From: Tepidiphilus margaritifer DSM 15129
Lineage (GTDB): Bacteria; Pseudomonadota; Gammaproteobacteria; Burkholderiales; Rhodocyclaceae
Assembly: GCF_000425565.1 (NCBI RefSeq)
Contig: NZ_KE384397.1
Coordinates: 1 to 64,000 of the forward strand
Length of the DNA stretch: 64,000 bases
Direction of reading: 5' to 3'
Part shown: piece by piece, positions 21,749 to 30,019 of the stretch
Position numbering within the stretch: the stretch's first letter is position 1
How the letters are laid out: each line of letters begins with the position of its first letter
Position numbers and translations under genes: made by a program
The notes under the pieces: model-generated
What the model was told of the DNA's origin: nothing
The model's database searches: none
What the model saw: only the letters and a program-made list of their open reading frames with translations

Positions 21749-22774
21749 TTATCCACCGGTCTTCGAGTAGCCATGGGGATTGGCTTGCTGCCAGCGCCAG
21801 GCGTCGCGGCACATCTCTTCGAGCCCGCGCGCGGCGCGCCAGCCCAGGCGCTTGGCCGCCAGGCTCGGATCGGCCCAGCAGGCGGCGACGTCGCCGGGGC
21901 GGCGTGGAACGATCTCGTAAGGGATCGTGCGGCCGCTCGCCTGCTCGAAGGCGCGCACGAGCTCGAGCACGCTATGGCCCCGGCCCGTCCCGAGGTTCAC
22001 CGCCAGGCATTGCGGCGGTTCGGCGGCGAGCGTGCGCAGCGCCGCCAAGTGCCCCAGCGCCAGGTCGACCACGTGCAGGTAATCGCGCACCCCCGTGCCG
22101 TCGGGCGTGGGGTAGTCGTTGCCAAAGACGCGCAGTTTCGGCAACCGCCCCACCGCCACCTGGGCCACATAGGGCATGAGGTTGTTGGGCACGCCGCCCG
22201 GATCCTCGCCGATGCGCCCAGAAGGATGCGCTCCTACGGGGTTGAAATAGCGCAACAGGGCGATGCGCCAGTCGGGTTGGGCGCGGAAGAGGTCGCGCAG
22301 CATCTCTTCGACCACCAGCTTGGTGCGGCCGTACGGGTTGGTGGCGCTCAAGGGGTGATCTTCGGTGAGCGGCAGACGCTGCGGTTCGCCATAGACCGTG
22401 GCCGAGGAGCTGAAGACGAGCGTCTTCACGCCGCACGCCTGCATCGCCTCCAGCAGACGCAGGGTACCGAGCACGTTGTTGTCGTAATAGGCGAGCGGCT
22501 GCGCCACCGATTCGCCCACGGCCTTCAAGCCGGCGAAGTGGATCACCGCCGTGCAGCCGTGCCGCTCGAGCACGCGCACGAGCGTGTCGCGGTCGCGCAC
22601 ATCGGCCTCGATCACCGTCGGCGCGCGCCTGGCCAGTTCGGCCACGCGCGCGAGCGCTTCAGGGTGGCTGTTGGAGAAATTGTCGAGCGCCACCACTTCG
22701 TGGCCCGCCATCAAGAGTTCCACGCAGGTATGCGAACCGATATAGCCGGCCGCGCCGGTCACCAGCACCTTCAT
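21749..22774 (-). CDS. galE: UDP-glucose 4-epimerase
   Basis: A 341-residue extended [13 protein letters not shown] at residues 7-16 binds [11 protein letters not shown] and the YGRTK motif supply the catalytic Ser, Tyr and Lys, and [12 protein letters not shown] is typical of GalE. It interconverts UDP-glucose and UDP-galactose for surface polysaccharides. The start at 22774 is chosen over an upstream in-frame ATG because [10 protein letters not shown] is the family N-terminus. Monocistronic by context. Confidence 0.94.
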   Translation of the reverse strand: MKVLVTGAAGYIGSHTCVELLMAGHEVVALDNFSNSHPEALARVAELARRAPTVIEADVRDRDTLVRVLERHGCTAVIHFAGLKAVGESVAQPLAYYDNNVLGTLRLLEAMQACGVKTLVFSSSATVYGEPQRLPLTEDHPLSATNPYGRTKLVVEEMLRDLFRAQPDWRIALLRYFNPVGAHPSGRIGEDPGGVPNNLMPYVAQVAVGRLPKLRVFGNDYPTPDGTGVRDYLHVVDLALGHLAALRTLAAEPPQCLAVNLGTGRGHSVLELVRAFEQASGRTIPYEIVPRRPGDVAACWADPSLAAKRLGWRAARGLEEMCRDAWRWQQANPHGYSKTGG

Positions 22775-22810
22775 CCGATCGTCCTCAAGCAATGCAAAAA
22801 AAGAAGGAGC

Positions 22811-24158
22811 TTACCGCGAAACGACCTCTGCGGAGGCAGCCAGACGGCCCAGCGTCATCACGGCGTGCTCGACGCGCTCGCTCCATGGCACGGCGCAATT
22901 GAGCCTCAGGTAGTTGCGATACCGCCCCGAGGCGGAGAAGAGATGCCCCGGCATGATGCCGACCCCTTCGCGCAGGGCGAGCCGGTACAGTACCGCCGCG
23001 TCGCTTTCTTCCGGCAAGCCGACCCACAAGACGTACCCTCCCGAGGGTCGGCTCACGGTCGTGCCTCGCGGAAAGTGGCGGGCGATGGCGGCGGAAAAAC
23101 GCTGCACCTGGGCAGCGTAGCGTATGTGTACCTGCCGTAGATGACGGTCGTAGCTGCCGTCGGCCATCATTTCGGTCACCGCCATCTGGCACAGCGCCGG
23201 CGTACTGACGCTGCTGAACGACTTCATGAACATGACTTCGTCCTGGAATCTGCCGGGCACGCACCATCCCACTCGCAAGCCGGGTGCCAAGGACTTGGAG
23301 ACCGAGGCGCAGTAGGAGACCAATCCCTGGCGGTCGAAGGCCTTGGCCGCCGGCACCCTCCGTCCCGCTTCGGCCAGATCCCCGAATTCGTCGTCCTCGA
23401 CCAGTGGGATGCCGCGCTCAGCAAGCATCTCCACCAGACGGCGCTTGTGCTCGAGCGGCATGCTGGCCCCCGAGGGATTGCTGTTGGCCGTCATGAAGGC
23501 GCAGGCGCGAATCTCCCACTGCGCCAGCGCGAGCTCGAGCGCCTCGAGGCTGACGCCTTCACGCGGATGAGAAGGAATCTCCCGGGCGTGTCATCGCCCG
23601 CAGACTCAGGAGCAATGCCTCCTGGGCGCCGTTGGTGACCACGATGTGTTCGGGAGAGACGGCACAGCCGGCGTCGGCCATGCGTTTGGCGAGCTCGCGG
23701 CGCAGGCAGGCCATGCCGGCGGAGAACTGCATGCCGACGACTTCGGCCATGCGCTCGCGCACCACCCGGCCGATCGCCCTACGCAGGCGCTCCACGGGCA
23801 GAAATTCGGCCGAGGGAATGGCGGTTCCCAGATCGAGCACGCCTTCGCCCTGACAGCGACGCAGCACTTCGGCCGCCTCGTGGCGAATCTCCACCGCCAC
23901 CGGTGGCTGCATCGGCTCCGGGGAAGGTTCTACCGGCGGTGCAATGGTGTCGCGCACATAGTAGCCAGAGCGCGGGCGCGACTCGATCAGCCGCCAGGAT
24001 TCGAGCAAGGCATAGGCGCTTTGCGCCGTGGTCAGACTCACCCCATGGCGCTCGATCGTCTTGCGCAGCGAGGGAAAACGCTCACCCGGACGATAGACGC
24101 CTTCGCGGATGCGCTCGGCGAGTTCGCAGGCCAGACGGCGATACCTCGGCTCCTCCAT
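22811..24158 (-). pseudogene. MocR/GntR-type regulator, broken by an internal deletion and frameshift
   Basis: The first 199 codons from 24158 encode a GntR winged helix (RIREGVYRPGERFPSLRK) and the front of an aminotransferase-like domain up to RPGD, then shift frame near 23575-23560. The reading resumes in another frame as EIPSHPREGVSLEAL and continues to 22811, including NPSGASMP and the PLP-lysine region YCASVSKSLAPG. The linking stretch, about 23-25 residues in intact relatives, is missing, so this is a deletion of roughly 70 bases plus frame change rather than one indel. It is divergent from a truncated ferredoxin oxidoreductase gene with a 12-bp inverted repeat between. Confidence 0.82.
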
Positions 24159-24196
24159 GTTTCCTCCGCTCGTCGGATCAGTTTTGCCCTTTTTTG

Positions 24197-24233
24197 ACCG
24201 GTACAGAGCGGCTTTCAGGGTCTCTGTACCGGT
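24197..24233. promoter_or_regulatory. 12-bp perfect inverted repeat, probable MocR operator
   Basis: ACCGGTACAGAG at 24197-24208 and CTCTGTACCGGT at 24222-24233 are exact reverse complements separated by 13 bases, in the divergent promoter region between the broken regulator and the truncated oxidoreductase gene. Both neighbours are now dead, so the site is a fossil or can only serve a regulator elsewhere. Confidence 0.75.
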
Positions 24234-24329
24234 TCATGGATGAATTTTCTATGTCTGTATTTTTCTCACGAATATACGTATAAATCCATCACATGAAAAG
24301 CCCCCAAACGGGAGACGAAGGAGGAGGAC

Positions 24330-24447
24330 ATGGAATACCGGATCCTCGATGGCAATGAACTGATCATCCAGGGCGGACTGGAAGCGGGCGTGTCGCTCTA
24401 CACCGGTTATCCCGGCTCGCCGCTGGCCGATTTCTTCAACGTCTTGC
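24330..24447 (+). pseudogene. 2-oxoacid (indolepyruvate-type) ferredoxin oxidoreductase, 5' fragment
   Basis: About 39 codons from the ATG at 24330, with GAAGGAGGAGG just upstream, encode ELIIQGGLEAGVSLYTGYPGSP, the N-terminus of TPP-dependent 2-oxoacid:ferredoxin oxidoreductase alpha chains. The frame ends exactly where the ISPpu12-like element begins at 24448. The rest of the gene is not found on the other side of the element, so it was lost by deletion. Confidence 0.75.
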
Positions 24448-24534
24448 GGGTAAGCGGATTAAATGGTTGATCTTACCTTTGCATGAGAGTGAGACAGACC
24501 GGCATCTCATCGGATTATCTGGTTGATGCTTCAC

Positions 24535-24942
24535 CTACTGCTGGTGCATGTTTCCTTCGCTAATTCCAGCAAGAACCCCACACGCCTCAACTTCCCGGTC
24601 ATCGTTGCAACTCGCTCTCAGTGAAACGAGTTGTTTCTCAAGCGCTTGCAGAGCGGTTATCTGCGACCGCACATGAGAGATGTGATCATCGAGCAAGGCG
24701 TTGACGGCGGTACAAGGCTGATGAGGGTCGTCCTGATAGCTCTGTAGTTCGTGAATCTCAGCCAGTGACAGGCCCAGGATTCTGCAGCGACGGATGAAGG
24801 CCAGCCCCTCACCATGCTTCTCGGTATAGACACGGTAACCGTTGTCCTGCCGACCAGGCGGCGGCAACAAGCCCTGCCGTTCGTAGAAGCGGATCGTCTG
24901 TGTATCTACCCCTACTGACTGTGCCAACTGACCAATACGCAT
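24535..24942 (-). CDS. Cd(II)/Pb(II)-type MerR regulator
   Basis: A 135-residue MerR-family metal sensor (CadR/PbrR group). The winged helix reads MRIGQLAQSVGVDTQTIRFYERQGLL; the metal-binding cysteines stand at 77, 112 and 121, as in Cd/Pb sensors. The ATG at 24942 gives the standard N-terminus; an earlier in-frame start at 24957 is less likely. It is divergent from the CDF transporter gene and should bind the dyad inside the 19-bp spacer of the promoter at 24974. Confidence 0.88.
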   Translation of the reverse strand: MRIGQLAQSVGVDTQTIRFYERQGLLPPPGRQDNGYRVYTEKHGEGLAFIRRCRILGLSLAEIHELQSYQDDPHQPCTAVNALLDDHISHVRSQITALQALEKQLVSLRASCNDDREVEACGVLAGISEGNMHQQ

Positions 24943-24973
24943 CGGGTTCCTCCGCAACGGATTCTCTACGCTA

Positions 24974-25004
24974 TTGACATTATAGCTACTATATAGTTTT
25001 AAAT
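24974..25004 (+). promoter_or_regulatory. MerR-type promoter with 19-bp spacer
   Basis: TTGACA at 24974-24979 and TTAAAT at 24999-25004 are separated by 19 bases instead of 17, the hallmark of promoters activated by MerR-family proteins. The spacer contains a dyad around TATAGCTACTATA. It drives the transporter-lspA genes and lies between the divergent starts. Confidence 0.75.
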
Positions 25005-25037
25005 GAAAACCCGATCACATTCAAGTGGAGTCATATC

Positions 25038-25934
25038 ATGAGTAAAAACTGCGGAGGCCCCTGTGGCGACCATGCAAGGCCTGCGGCGGATATCGATATA
25101 CAGGCCTCCTCCGAGGCGCCAGGGAGATGGGTCAGTGTTTATGCCGTGCCGAAGATGGACTGTCCATCAGAAGAGCGCATGATTCGCCTGGCCCTGAACG
25201 GCGTTGAGGGGATTCGGGCACTGTCCTTCGACTTGTCGAACCGCCGGTTGAAGGTCGTGCATGACGGCGAGGCTGAGCCCATTACCGCGAAACTGGCGAC
25301 CTTGGGGCTAGGCGCCTCTCTTCAGGAAACCGTCATTGCCGACCCAGAGACGATCAAGGCCGCTGAGAGCTCGGCAGTCTCTGCTACGCAGGAGTCAGGC
25401 ACTCTGCGCGTGTTGCTCGGTATCAATGCACTTCTGTTCGTGGTGGAAATGACTGCCGGCCTGATCGCCCAGTCTACCGGCCTGATCGCTGATTCCCTGG
25501 ATATGTTTGCCGATGCAGCCGTCTATGGCCTGGCTCTCTATGCCGTAGGGCGCAGTGCGAAAATGCAGGTACGTGCCGCGCATCTGGCAGGGGTACTGCA
25601 ACTGATCTTGGCTGTGGGCGTGCTCGTAGAGGTGGTGAGACGCTTTGTATTCGGTAGTGAGCCTGAATCGCTGGTGATGATGGCTATCGCATTCGTCGCA
25701 TTGATTGCCAATACCAGTTGTCTGCTGCTCATATCCAAACATCGGAAAGGCGGGGCGCACATGAAGGCAAGCTGGATATTCTCGGCCAACGACGTGGTGA
25801 TCAACCTGGGGGTCATCACCGCCGGCGCCCTGGTCGCGTGGACCGGGTCCAATTATCCGGATCTGATTATCGGCACCATCGTGGGGGTCATTGTACTTAA
25901 CGGTGCCAGACGCATTCTGGCGTTGAAGGGTTAA
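25038..25934 (+). CDS. Cation diffusion facilitator-type transporter with N-terminal metal-binding domain
   Basis: A 298-residue protein. Residues 1-20 include NCGGPCGDH; a heavy-metal-associated-like domain follows (KMDCPSEERM, about residues 30-90); the remaining ~190 residues form about six membrane segments with ADSLDMFADA and SANDVVINLG, the metal-site motifs of CDF proteins. It should export Cd, Zn or Pb from the cytoplasm. It is 3 bases ahead of lspA and co-regulated by the divergent MerR gene inside the transposable element. Confidence 0.85.
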   Translation: MSKNCGGPCGDHARPAADIDIQASSEAPGRWVSVYAVPKMDCPSEERMIRLALNGVEGIRALSFDLSNRRLKVVHDGEAEPITAKLATLGLGASLQETVIADPETIKAAESSAVSATQESGTLRVLLGINALLFVVEMTAGLIAQSTGLIADSLDMFADAAVYGLALYAVGRSAKMQVRAAHLAGVLQLILAVGVLVEVVRRFVFGSEPESLVMMAIAFVALIANTSCLLLISKHRKGGAHMKASWIFSANDVVINLGVITAGALVAWTGSNYPDLIIGTIVGVIVLNGARRILALKG

Positions 25935-25937
25935 ATA

Positions 25938-26450
25938 ATGCTCATTATTGGCAAAAAGCTCTCGCCGTATGCCCTATTGTCCATATCGGGCCTGCTGGCA
26001 GCGTCTGATCAGGCTGTAAAGTGGCTGGTGCAGCAATCAATGGCCTATGGCGAGTATGTTTCGGTGACCCCGTTCTTTAACTGGGTGCACCTATGGAACA
26101 CCGGTGCCGCATTCAGTCTTTTTGCGAATGGTGGAGGCTGGCAGCGCTACTTTTTTATCGGAATCGCGGTAGTGGTCTCGATTTTTCTGATCAAGCTGAT
26201 CCTTGAAAATCGTCATAAAGGAGAAGCCATCGCTTACAGTCTTATCCTCGGTGGCGCCATGGGCAACCTGATTGACCGGGTCTTTCGCGGCTATGTTGTG
26301 TATTCCTTTGATTTCTATTGGCGAGACTGGCATTGGCCGGCCTTCAACCTGGCTGATATTGCAATTGTCCTCGGTGCCTTACTTTTCGTTTCCAGCAGCT
26401 TGTTGGGTAAAAAAGCAAACACCAATGCCGAGTCGGATGGATCTGACTGA
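25938..26450 (+). CDS. lspA: Lipoprotein signal peptidase II (element-borne copy)
   Basis: A 170-residue membrane protease. Catalytic aspartates lie in GNLIDRVFRGY and FNLADIAI, and WNTGAAFSLF is the conserved substrate-pocket motif. It cleaves prolipoproteins at the lipobox. Its presence inside an insertion sequence is the known peculiarity of ISPpu12-like elements and of some metal-resistance modules; the host must carry its own chromosomal copy. Four transmembrane segments are visible. Confidence 0.9.
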   Translation: MLIIGKKLSPYALLSISGLLAASDQAVKWLVQQSMAYGEYVSVTPFFNWVHLWNTGAAFSLFANGGGWQRYFFIGIAVVVSIFLIKLILENRHKGEAIAYSLILGGAMGNLIDRVFRGYVVYSFDFYWRDWHWPAFNLADIAIVLGALLFVSSSLLGKKANTNAESDGSD

Positions 26451-26471
26451 CACCTACGCCTATACAACACC

Positions 26472-27761
26472 ATGACCGAACTTCCCGACAACATCCTTCA
26501 CCTGCCGCAATATCAAGTACTGGGCTGCAAATCAACCGACGACGAAATGCACTTCCAGGTGGACGTGCCCGATCCCATCGCCTGCGAGGAATGCGGCGTG
26601 CAGGGTGAGTTCGTACGGTTCGGCAAGCGTGACGTTCCCTATCGTGATCTGCCCATCCACGGCAAGCGGGTCACTCTCTGGGTGGTCCGCCGCCGATACA
26701 CCTGCCGGGCCTGCAAGACAACATTCAGGCCCCAGCTACCGGAGATGGTGGACGGATTCCGTATGACACTGCGGCTGCATGAGTACGTGGAGAAGGAATC
26801 CTTCAACCACCCCTACACCTTTGTGGCGGCACAGACCGGCCTGGACGAGAAGACGGTGCGCGACATCTTCAACGCCCGCGCCGAGTTCCTGGGGCGCTGG
26901 CACCGCTTCGAGACGCCCCGCATCCTGGGCATTGACGAGCTATACCTGAACAAGCGCTACCGCTGCATTCTGACCAACATTGAGGAGCGAACCCTGCTCG
27001 ACCTGCTGGCCACCCGCCGCCAGGACGTGGTGACCAACTACCTGATGAAGCTGAAAGACCGGCAGAAGGTCGAGATCGTCAGCATGGACATGTGGCACCC
27101 CTACCGGGCAGCGGTCAAGGCTGTGCTGCCCCAGGCCCGTATCGTGGTCGATAAGTTCCATGTGGTGCGCATGGCCAACGATGCCCTAGAGAGAGTGCGC
27201 AAGGGCCTCAGAAAGGAGCTGAAACCGTCCCAGAGCCGGACTCTCAAGGGAGACCGGAAAATCCTGCTGAAACGCGCTCACGAAGTCTCAGACCGGGAGC
27301 GCCTCATCATGGAGACCTGGACAGGCGCGTTCCCGCAACTGCTGGCCGCCTACGAGCACAAGGAGCGCTTCTACGGCATCTGGGACGCCACCACACGGCT
27401 CCAGGCAGAAGCCGCCCTGGACGAGTGGATAGCCACCATCCCGAAGGGCCAAAAGGAAGTCTGGAGCGATCTGGTCAGGGCAGTGGGAAACTGGCGCGAA
27501 GAGACCATGACCTACTTCGAGACGGACATGCCCGTCACCAACGCTTACACGGAGTCCATCAACCGACTGGCCAAGGACAAGAACAGTGAAGGGCGCGGTT
27601 ACTCCTTCGAGGTGATGCGGGCACGAATGCTCTACACCACGAAGCACAAGAAGAAGGCACCGACTGCGAAGGTCTCTCCTTTCTACAAGAAAACCATCGG
27701 TTACGGACTGCCGGACTTCGCAGAGGAACTCAACTACGGAGTCGATCTATCAACCATCTGA
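26472..27761 (+). CDS. tnpA: ISL3-family transposase
   Basis: A 429-residue transposase. Zinc-finger pairs CEECGVQ and CRACKTTF are near residues 35-85; the DDE core shows GIDELYLNKRY, SMDMWHPYRAAV, VDKFHVVR and a C-terminal NAYTESINRLAKDKN. All expected parts are present and uninterrupted, so the element should be mobile. It ends 58 bases before the right inverted repeat. Confidence 0.93.
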   Translation: MTELPDNILHLPQYQVLGCKSTDDEMHFQVDVPDPIACEECGVQGEFVRFGKRDVPYRDLPIHGKRVTLWVVRRRYTCRACKTTFRPQLPEMVDGFRMTLRLHEYVEKESFNHPYTFVAAQTGLDEKTVRDIFNARAEFLGRWHRFETPRILGIDELYLNKRYRCILTNIEERTLLDLLATRRQDVVTNYLMKLKDRQKVEIVSMDMWHPYRAAVKAVLPQARIVVDKFHVVRMANDALERVRKGLRKELKPSQSRTLKGDRKILLKRAHEVSDRERLIMETWTGAFPQLLAAYEHKERFYGIWDATTRLQAEAALDEWIATIPKGQKEVWSDLVRAVGNWREETMTYFETDMPVTNAYTESINRLAKDKNSEGRGYSFEVMRARMLYTTKHKKKAPTAKVSPFYKKTIGYGLPDFAEELNYGVDLSTI

Positions 27762-27819
27762 GGGTGGTATCAGATTGATGGGGTGAAGGTGCCCCATCAA
27801 CCATTAAATCCGTATACCC

Positions 27820-28119
27820 AAACTTTTTTAGGATATCGTTTTCCTCCTGAAGCTCCGATACTCGGCGTTTCAGGCGGGCAATCTCATCCTGTTCCTGTAT
27901 TTTCTTTTTGGCGTCTGCTGGCGCCTTCTTGACCCGTTTCATGGTGAACTTTCCTTCACGATATTCCCTTCGCCAGCGTGACAGCATGAAGGGGTGAATA
28001 TCCAGCGCTTCGGCAACGCTTTTGACGCTGCGGTGGGCCTGGTGACTCCACTCCACCGCTTTGACTTTGAACTCAGTGCTGTACTGCTGGGTTTTCTTGC
28101 CCGTGATCATTTCCGGCAT
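27820..28119 (-). pseudogene. IS3-family OrfA, 3' end cut by the ISPpu12-like element
   Basis: Minus-strand frame from 28119 encodes KKTQQYSTEFKVKAVEW, an HTH with SVKSVAEALDIHPFMLSRWRREY, then a leucine-zipper-like ARLKRRVSELQEENDILKK, the standard IS3 OrfA layout. The gene ends where the ISPpu12-like right repeat starts (27819). The remainder of the IS3 element, including OrfB, is missing. Confidence 0.85.
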
Positions 28120-28151
28120 CGGTTTTCTCCCACTGCGGCGTTATCGATGCG

Positions 28152-28176
28152 TGTCCACTGAACTGGGGGAAGTCCA
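28152..28176. repeat. IS3-family terminal inverted repeat
   Basis: TGTCCACTGAACTGGGGG and the following AAGTCCA, read outward, form the typical end of an IS3-group element upstream of the OrfA fragment. Immediately beyond it begins a cut attC site, so the IS3 element landed in an integron attC. Confidence 0.6.
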
Positions 28177-28202
28177 ACGTCGGCTTGAAGCGCTGGTTAT
28201 GC
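28177..28202 (-). repeat. Truncated attC site (cut by IS3)
   Basis: On the minus strand GCATAACCAGCGCTTCAAGC and GACGT begin an attC: the GCATAAC core directly follows the end of the cassette gene at 28197, but the site stops after about 26 bases at the IS3 repeat. Confidence 0.65.
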
Positions 28203-28577
28203 GCGCCCATGCTTGTTTGCCCAGTAGTCATGAACTTTGTTGAACTCCGCCACCCAGCAAGCTAGTGGATCTTTTGTATTTCTTCCGAGCGACCGAGCCA
28301 GCTCGAAGAAGCCGGGGCCAGGCTGCATATCTCCAGATTTGTGGACGACTATGGCGGTAAGCATGCCGCGACCTGCTTGATCTTCTTCGCTGCTTATTTC
28401 TCCGAGAAGATGGAACAGGCGACTGTCATGCGGCTCCAGCCGTAAGGCTGTGATTTGAGCCACTAGCTCAGAGTACGCCATGCGCCCTTTACGTTTTGCG
28501 ACCTGAACCAAAATGTCTTTGGCTTGCTGTTTCGCAGCGTCCCACTGCGCACCTTCAAAGCCATACTCATTGAGCAT
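28197..28577 (-). CDS. Integron cassette protein of unknown function
   Basis: A 126-residue soluble protein from ATG 28577 (GGAGAA upstream; a GTG one codon earlier is possible). It is moderately charged, with no signal peptide or membrane segment; notable stretches are KRKGRMAYSELVAQI and EVLS-like LFHLLGEISSEEDQAGRGML. I recognise it only as resembling uncharacterised cassette-borne proteins. It lies between attC1 and the truncated attC, which defines it as a gene cassette; its stop overlaps the attC core. Confidence 0.75.
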   Translation of the reverse strand: MLNEYGFEGAQWDAAKQQAKDILVQVAKRKGRMAYSELVAQITALRLEPHDSRLFHLLGEISSEEDQAGRGMLTAIVVHKSGDMQPGPGFFELARSLGRNTKDPLACWVAEFNKVHDYWANKHGRA

Positions 28578-28592
28578 CACATTTCTCCAAGC

Positions 28593-28691
28593 GCATAACG
28601 CTTTTGTTTAGCGGCGACTACGGAGCGCAGCGTAGTAGGCGTCCGGTGTAGGGCCGCCAGGCCCGGAACGCACTACAACAATTTGTTATGC
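28593..28691 (-). repeat. Integron attC site 1
   Basis: A 99-bp imperfect palindrome bounded by GCATAAC and GTTATGC (28593-28599 and 28685-28691). The interior holds paired arms around GCGTTCCGGGCC and GGACGCC and TACTACGCTGCGCTCCGTAGT, as in attC folded strands. It separates two cassette genes and shares most of its sequence with attC2. Confidence 0.85.
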
Positions 28692-29215
28692 AGTGCCAAG
28701 TCGTCGCGCGACATTCGATACACGCGCACAGGCCGGGCATGGAACTCTCGAGTCGTATAGTCTCCGAACCCGACTTTCTCCGTGACCCTGACGGAAGCTG
28801 TATGCTCCGGCTCGATAATAACAATTACCGACTCGCAGTGTTTTTGGTCGAAAGCATACTGGAGAACACCTTTTACAGCTTCTGTCGCATACCCCTGATG
28901 CCAGAACCTGCGCGCCAGACGATAACCTAGATTGATTTCTTCAACATCGCCAATCAACTCCGGCCCAACGCCACAGAAGCCGATAAAATGCCCTGATGCC
29001 TTCTCGCACAATGCCCACGGCCCTATTCCATGTGAGGCGTAACACTTAAGGCACCAATCAACGAACTTTCGGGTAGCTTCTTCGTCGCAAACTCCACGAA
29101 CGGAGAACTTCATGACTTCCGGATCACTGAGCATTGTGGTGAGCACAGGAACGTCTTGATGGGATAGCTTCCTTGCAACCAACCTCTCTGTTTCAAACAA
29201 TGACACTGTTCTCAC
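28673..29215 (-). CDS. GNAT-family acetyltransferase (cassette gene)
   Basis: A 180-residue RimJ/RimL-like acetyltransferase. FETERLVARKLSHQDVP at the N-terminus, LGYRLARRFWHQGYATEAV for acetyl-CoA binding and VRVTEKVGFGDY near the end are family marks. Substrate unknown; relatives modify protein N-termini, aminoglycosides or small amines. The C-terminal residues NKLL and the stop are encoded by the start of attC1, showing that the gene is fused to its recombination site. Confidence 0.85.
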   Translation of the reverse strand: MRTVSLFETERLVARKLSHQDVPVLTTMLSDPEVMKFSVRGVCDEEATRKFVDWCLKCYASHGIGPWALCEKASGHFIGFCGVGPELIGDVEEINLGYRLARRFWHQGYATEAVKGVLQYAFDQKHCESVIVIIEPEHTASVRVTEKVGFGDYTTREFHARPVRVYRMSRDDLALHNKLL

Positions 29216-29220
29216 CCACC

Positions 29221-29320
29221 GCTATAACGCTTTTTGTTTAGCGGCGCACATGTAGCGCAGCGAAATGGGCGTCCGGTGTAGGGCCGGAGGCCCGGAACGT
29301 ACTACAACAATTTGTTAAGT
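29221..29320 (-). repeat. Integron attC site 2
   Basis: About 100 bp, with ends ACTTAAC-like and GTTATAGC on the minus strand. The central part is nearly the same as attC1 (TTGTTGTAGT, CGTTCCGGGCC, CTACACCGGACGCC, CGCCGCTAAACAAAA), so the two sites come from one integron lineage. Confidence 0.85.
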
Positions 29321-29721
29321 GATTCCAGGCTCTCAGGACCGCCCTCCAATCGTGCGCACTCAGTGGATTCCTGCTCCCATGGCGCTGCGGATGCTGTATG
29401 GAGGTGAACAGAAACCCTTGATACGGCCAGTTCACCGAGCAAACCAGCTGGAACCCAAACCATCTCGGTGCCCCGCAGGCTATTTGGAACCGGGCTCCCA
29501 CAACTCGAACAGAAATCGCTCCGGAAACCACTTGGCTTTTGGTGCGTCCGAATCTCGCTTTGACCTGAGACCCAACGAAAATTAGAACCCTGCACAAACG
29601 TGGCAGCGTTAGCGGCAGCCCCTGTGGCTTTGCGGCATAGCGAGCAGTGACACTGATAGAGATTGCGTATCTCCCCATCAATTTCGAATTTCACGTTTCC
29701 GCAGAGACATTCACCTTGCAT
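29302..29721 (-). CDS. GFA-family (glutathione-dependent formaldehyde-activating-like) protein
   Basis: A 139-residue zinc protein. Cysteines in GECLCGNVKFEI, YQCHCSLCRKATG and DFCSSCGSPVP match the Gfa/Mss4-like zinc fold. Family members are often called GFA although few handle formaldehyde. As with the neighbouring GNAT cassette, the last residues NKLL are encoded by attC2. It lies between attC3 and attC2. Confidence 0.85.
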   Translation of the reverse strand: MQGECLCGNVKFEIDGEIRNLYQCHCSLCRKATGAAANAATFVQGSNFRWVSGQSEIRTHQKPSGFRSDFCSSCGSPVPNSLRGTEMVWVPAGLLGELAVSRVSVHLHTASAAPWEQESTECARLEGGPESLESLNKLL

Positions 29722-29737
29722 CGATCAATCCTTTGAC

Positions 29738-29840
29738 ACTTAACGCCAAAGCTCAGCCGCCGCCGGAGTGCGCGAAGCGCACGGAGGGAACCCAAAGCAC
29801 GACAGTGCTTTGGGCGGTCGGCTGCAGCGCCTTGTTGGGC
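29738..29840 (-). repeat. Integron attC site 3
   Basis: About 103 bp bounded on the minus strand by GCCCAAC and GTTAAGT. Inner arms AAAGCACTGTCGTGCTTT and GTGCGCTTCGCGCAC are near-perfect hairpins, and GGCGCTGCAGCCGACCGC is a classic attC segment. The sequence differs from attC1 and attC2, so the array mixes cassettes of different origin. Confidence 0.85.
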
Positions 29841-30019
29841 AAAGGCAACAGGTGTCAACCGATCGTCGATGCTGCCAACGACCTACCCAAGCCATGCCGC
29901 TCGCACCATGAAAAAGCGGACATTTTCGTTGACAAACGCGATAAAAAGCTAACAATAAATGTCGACCAGATACTCCACACAATAGTGACTTGGTTTATAG
30001 ACAACAGGATTCTCAAGCT

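Larger units (their letters stand above)
24448..27819 (+). mobile_element. ISPpu12-like ISL3-family element, complete, 3372 bp
   Basis: Terminal inverted repeats start GGGTAAGCGGATTAAATGGTTGAT at the left (20 bases given in part: key part CGGATTAAATGGTTGAT) and, read inward from the right, GGGTATACGGATTTAATGG. Between them lie merR, a CDF transporter, lspA and an ISL3 transposase, the gene set described for ISPpu12 of Pseudomonas, whose length of about 3.4 kb it matches. The 8-bp flanks (24440-24447 and 27820-27827) do not match, so there is no target duplication and the two sides come from different genes. Confidence 0.9.

Noticed and set aside
24448-27819. Heavy-metal genes as an independent resistance island
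   Set aside because: They lie inside the inverted repeats of one ISL3 element of known gene content.
29740-29982. 80-codon minus-strand frame across attC3
   Set aside because: It runs through the attC hairpins and has no recognisable domain; probably non-coding.
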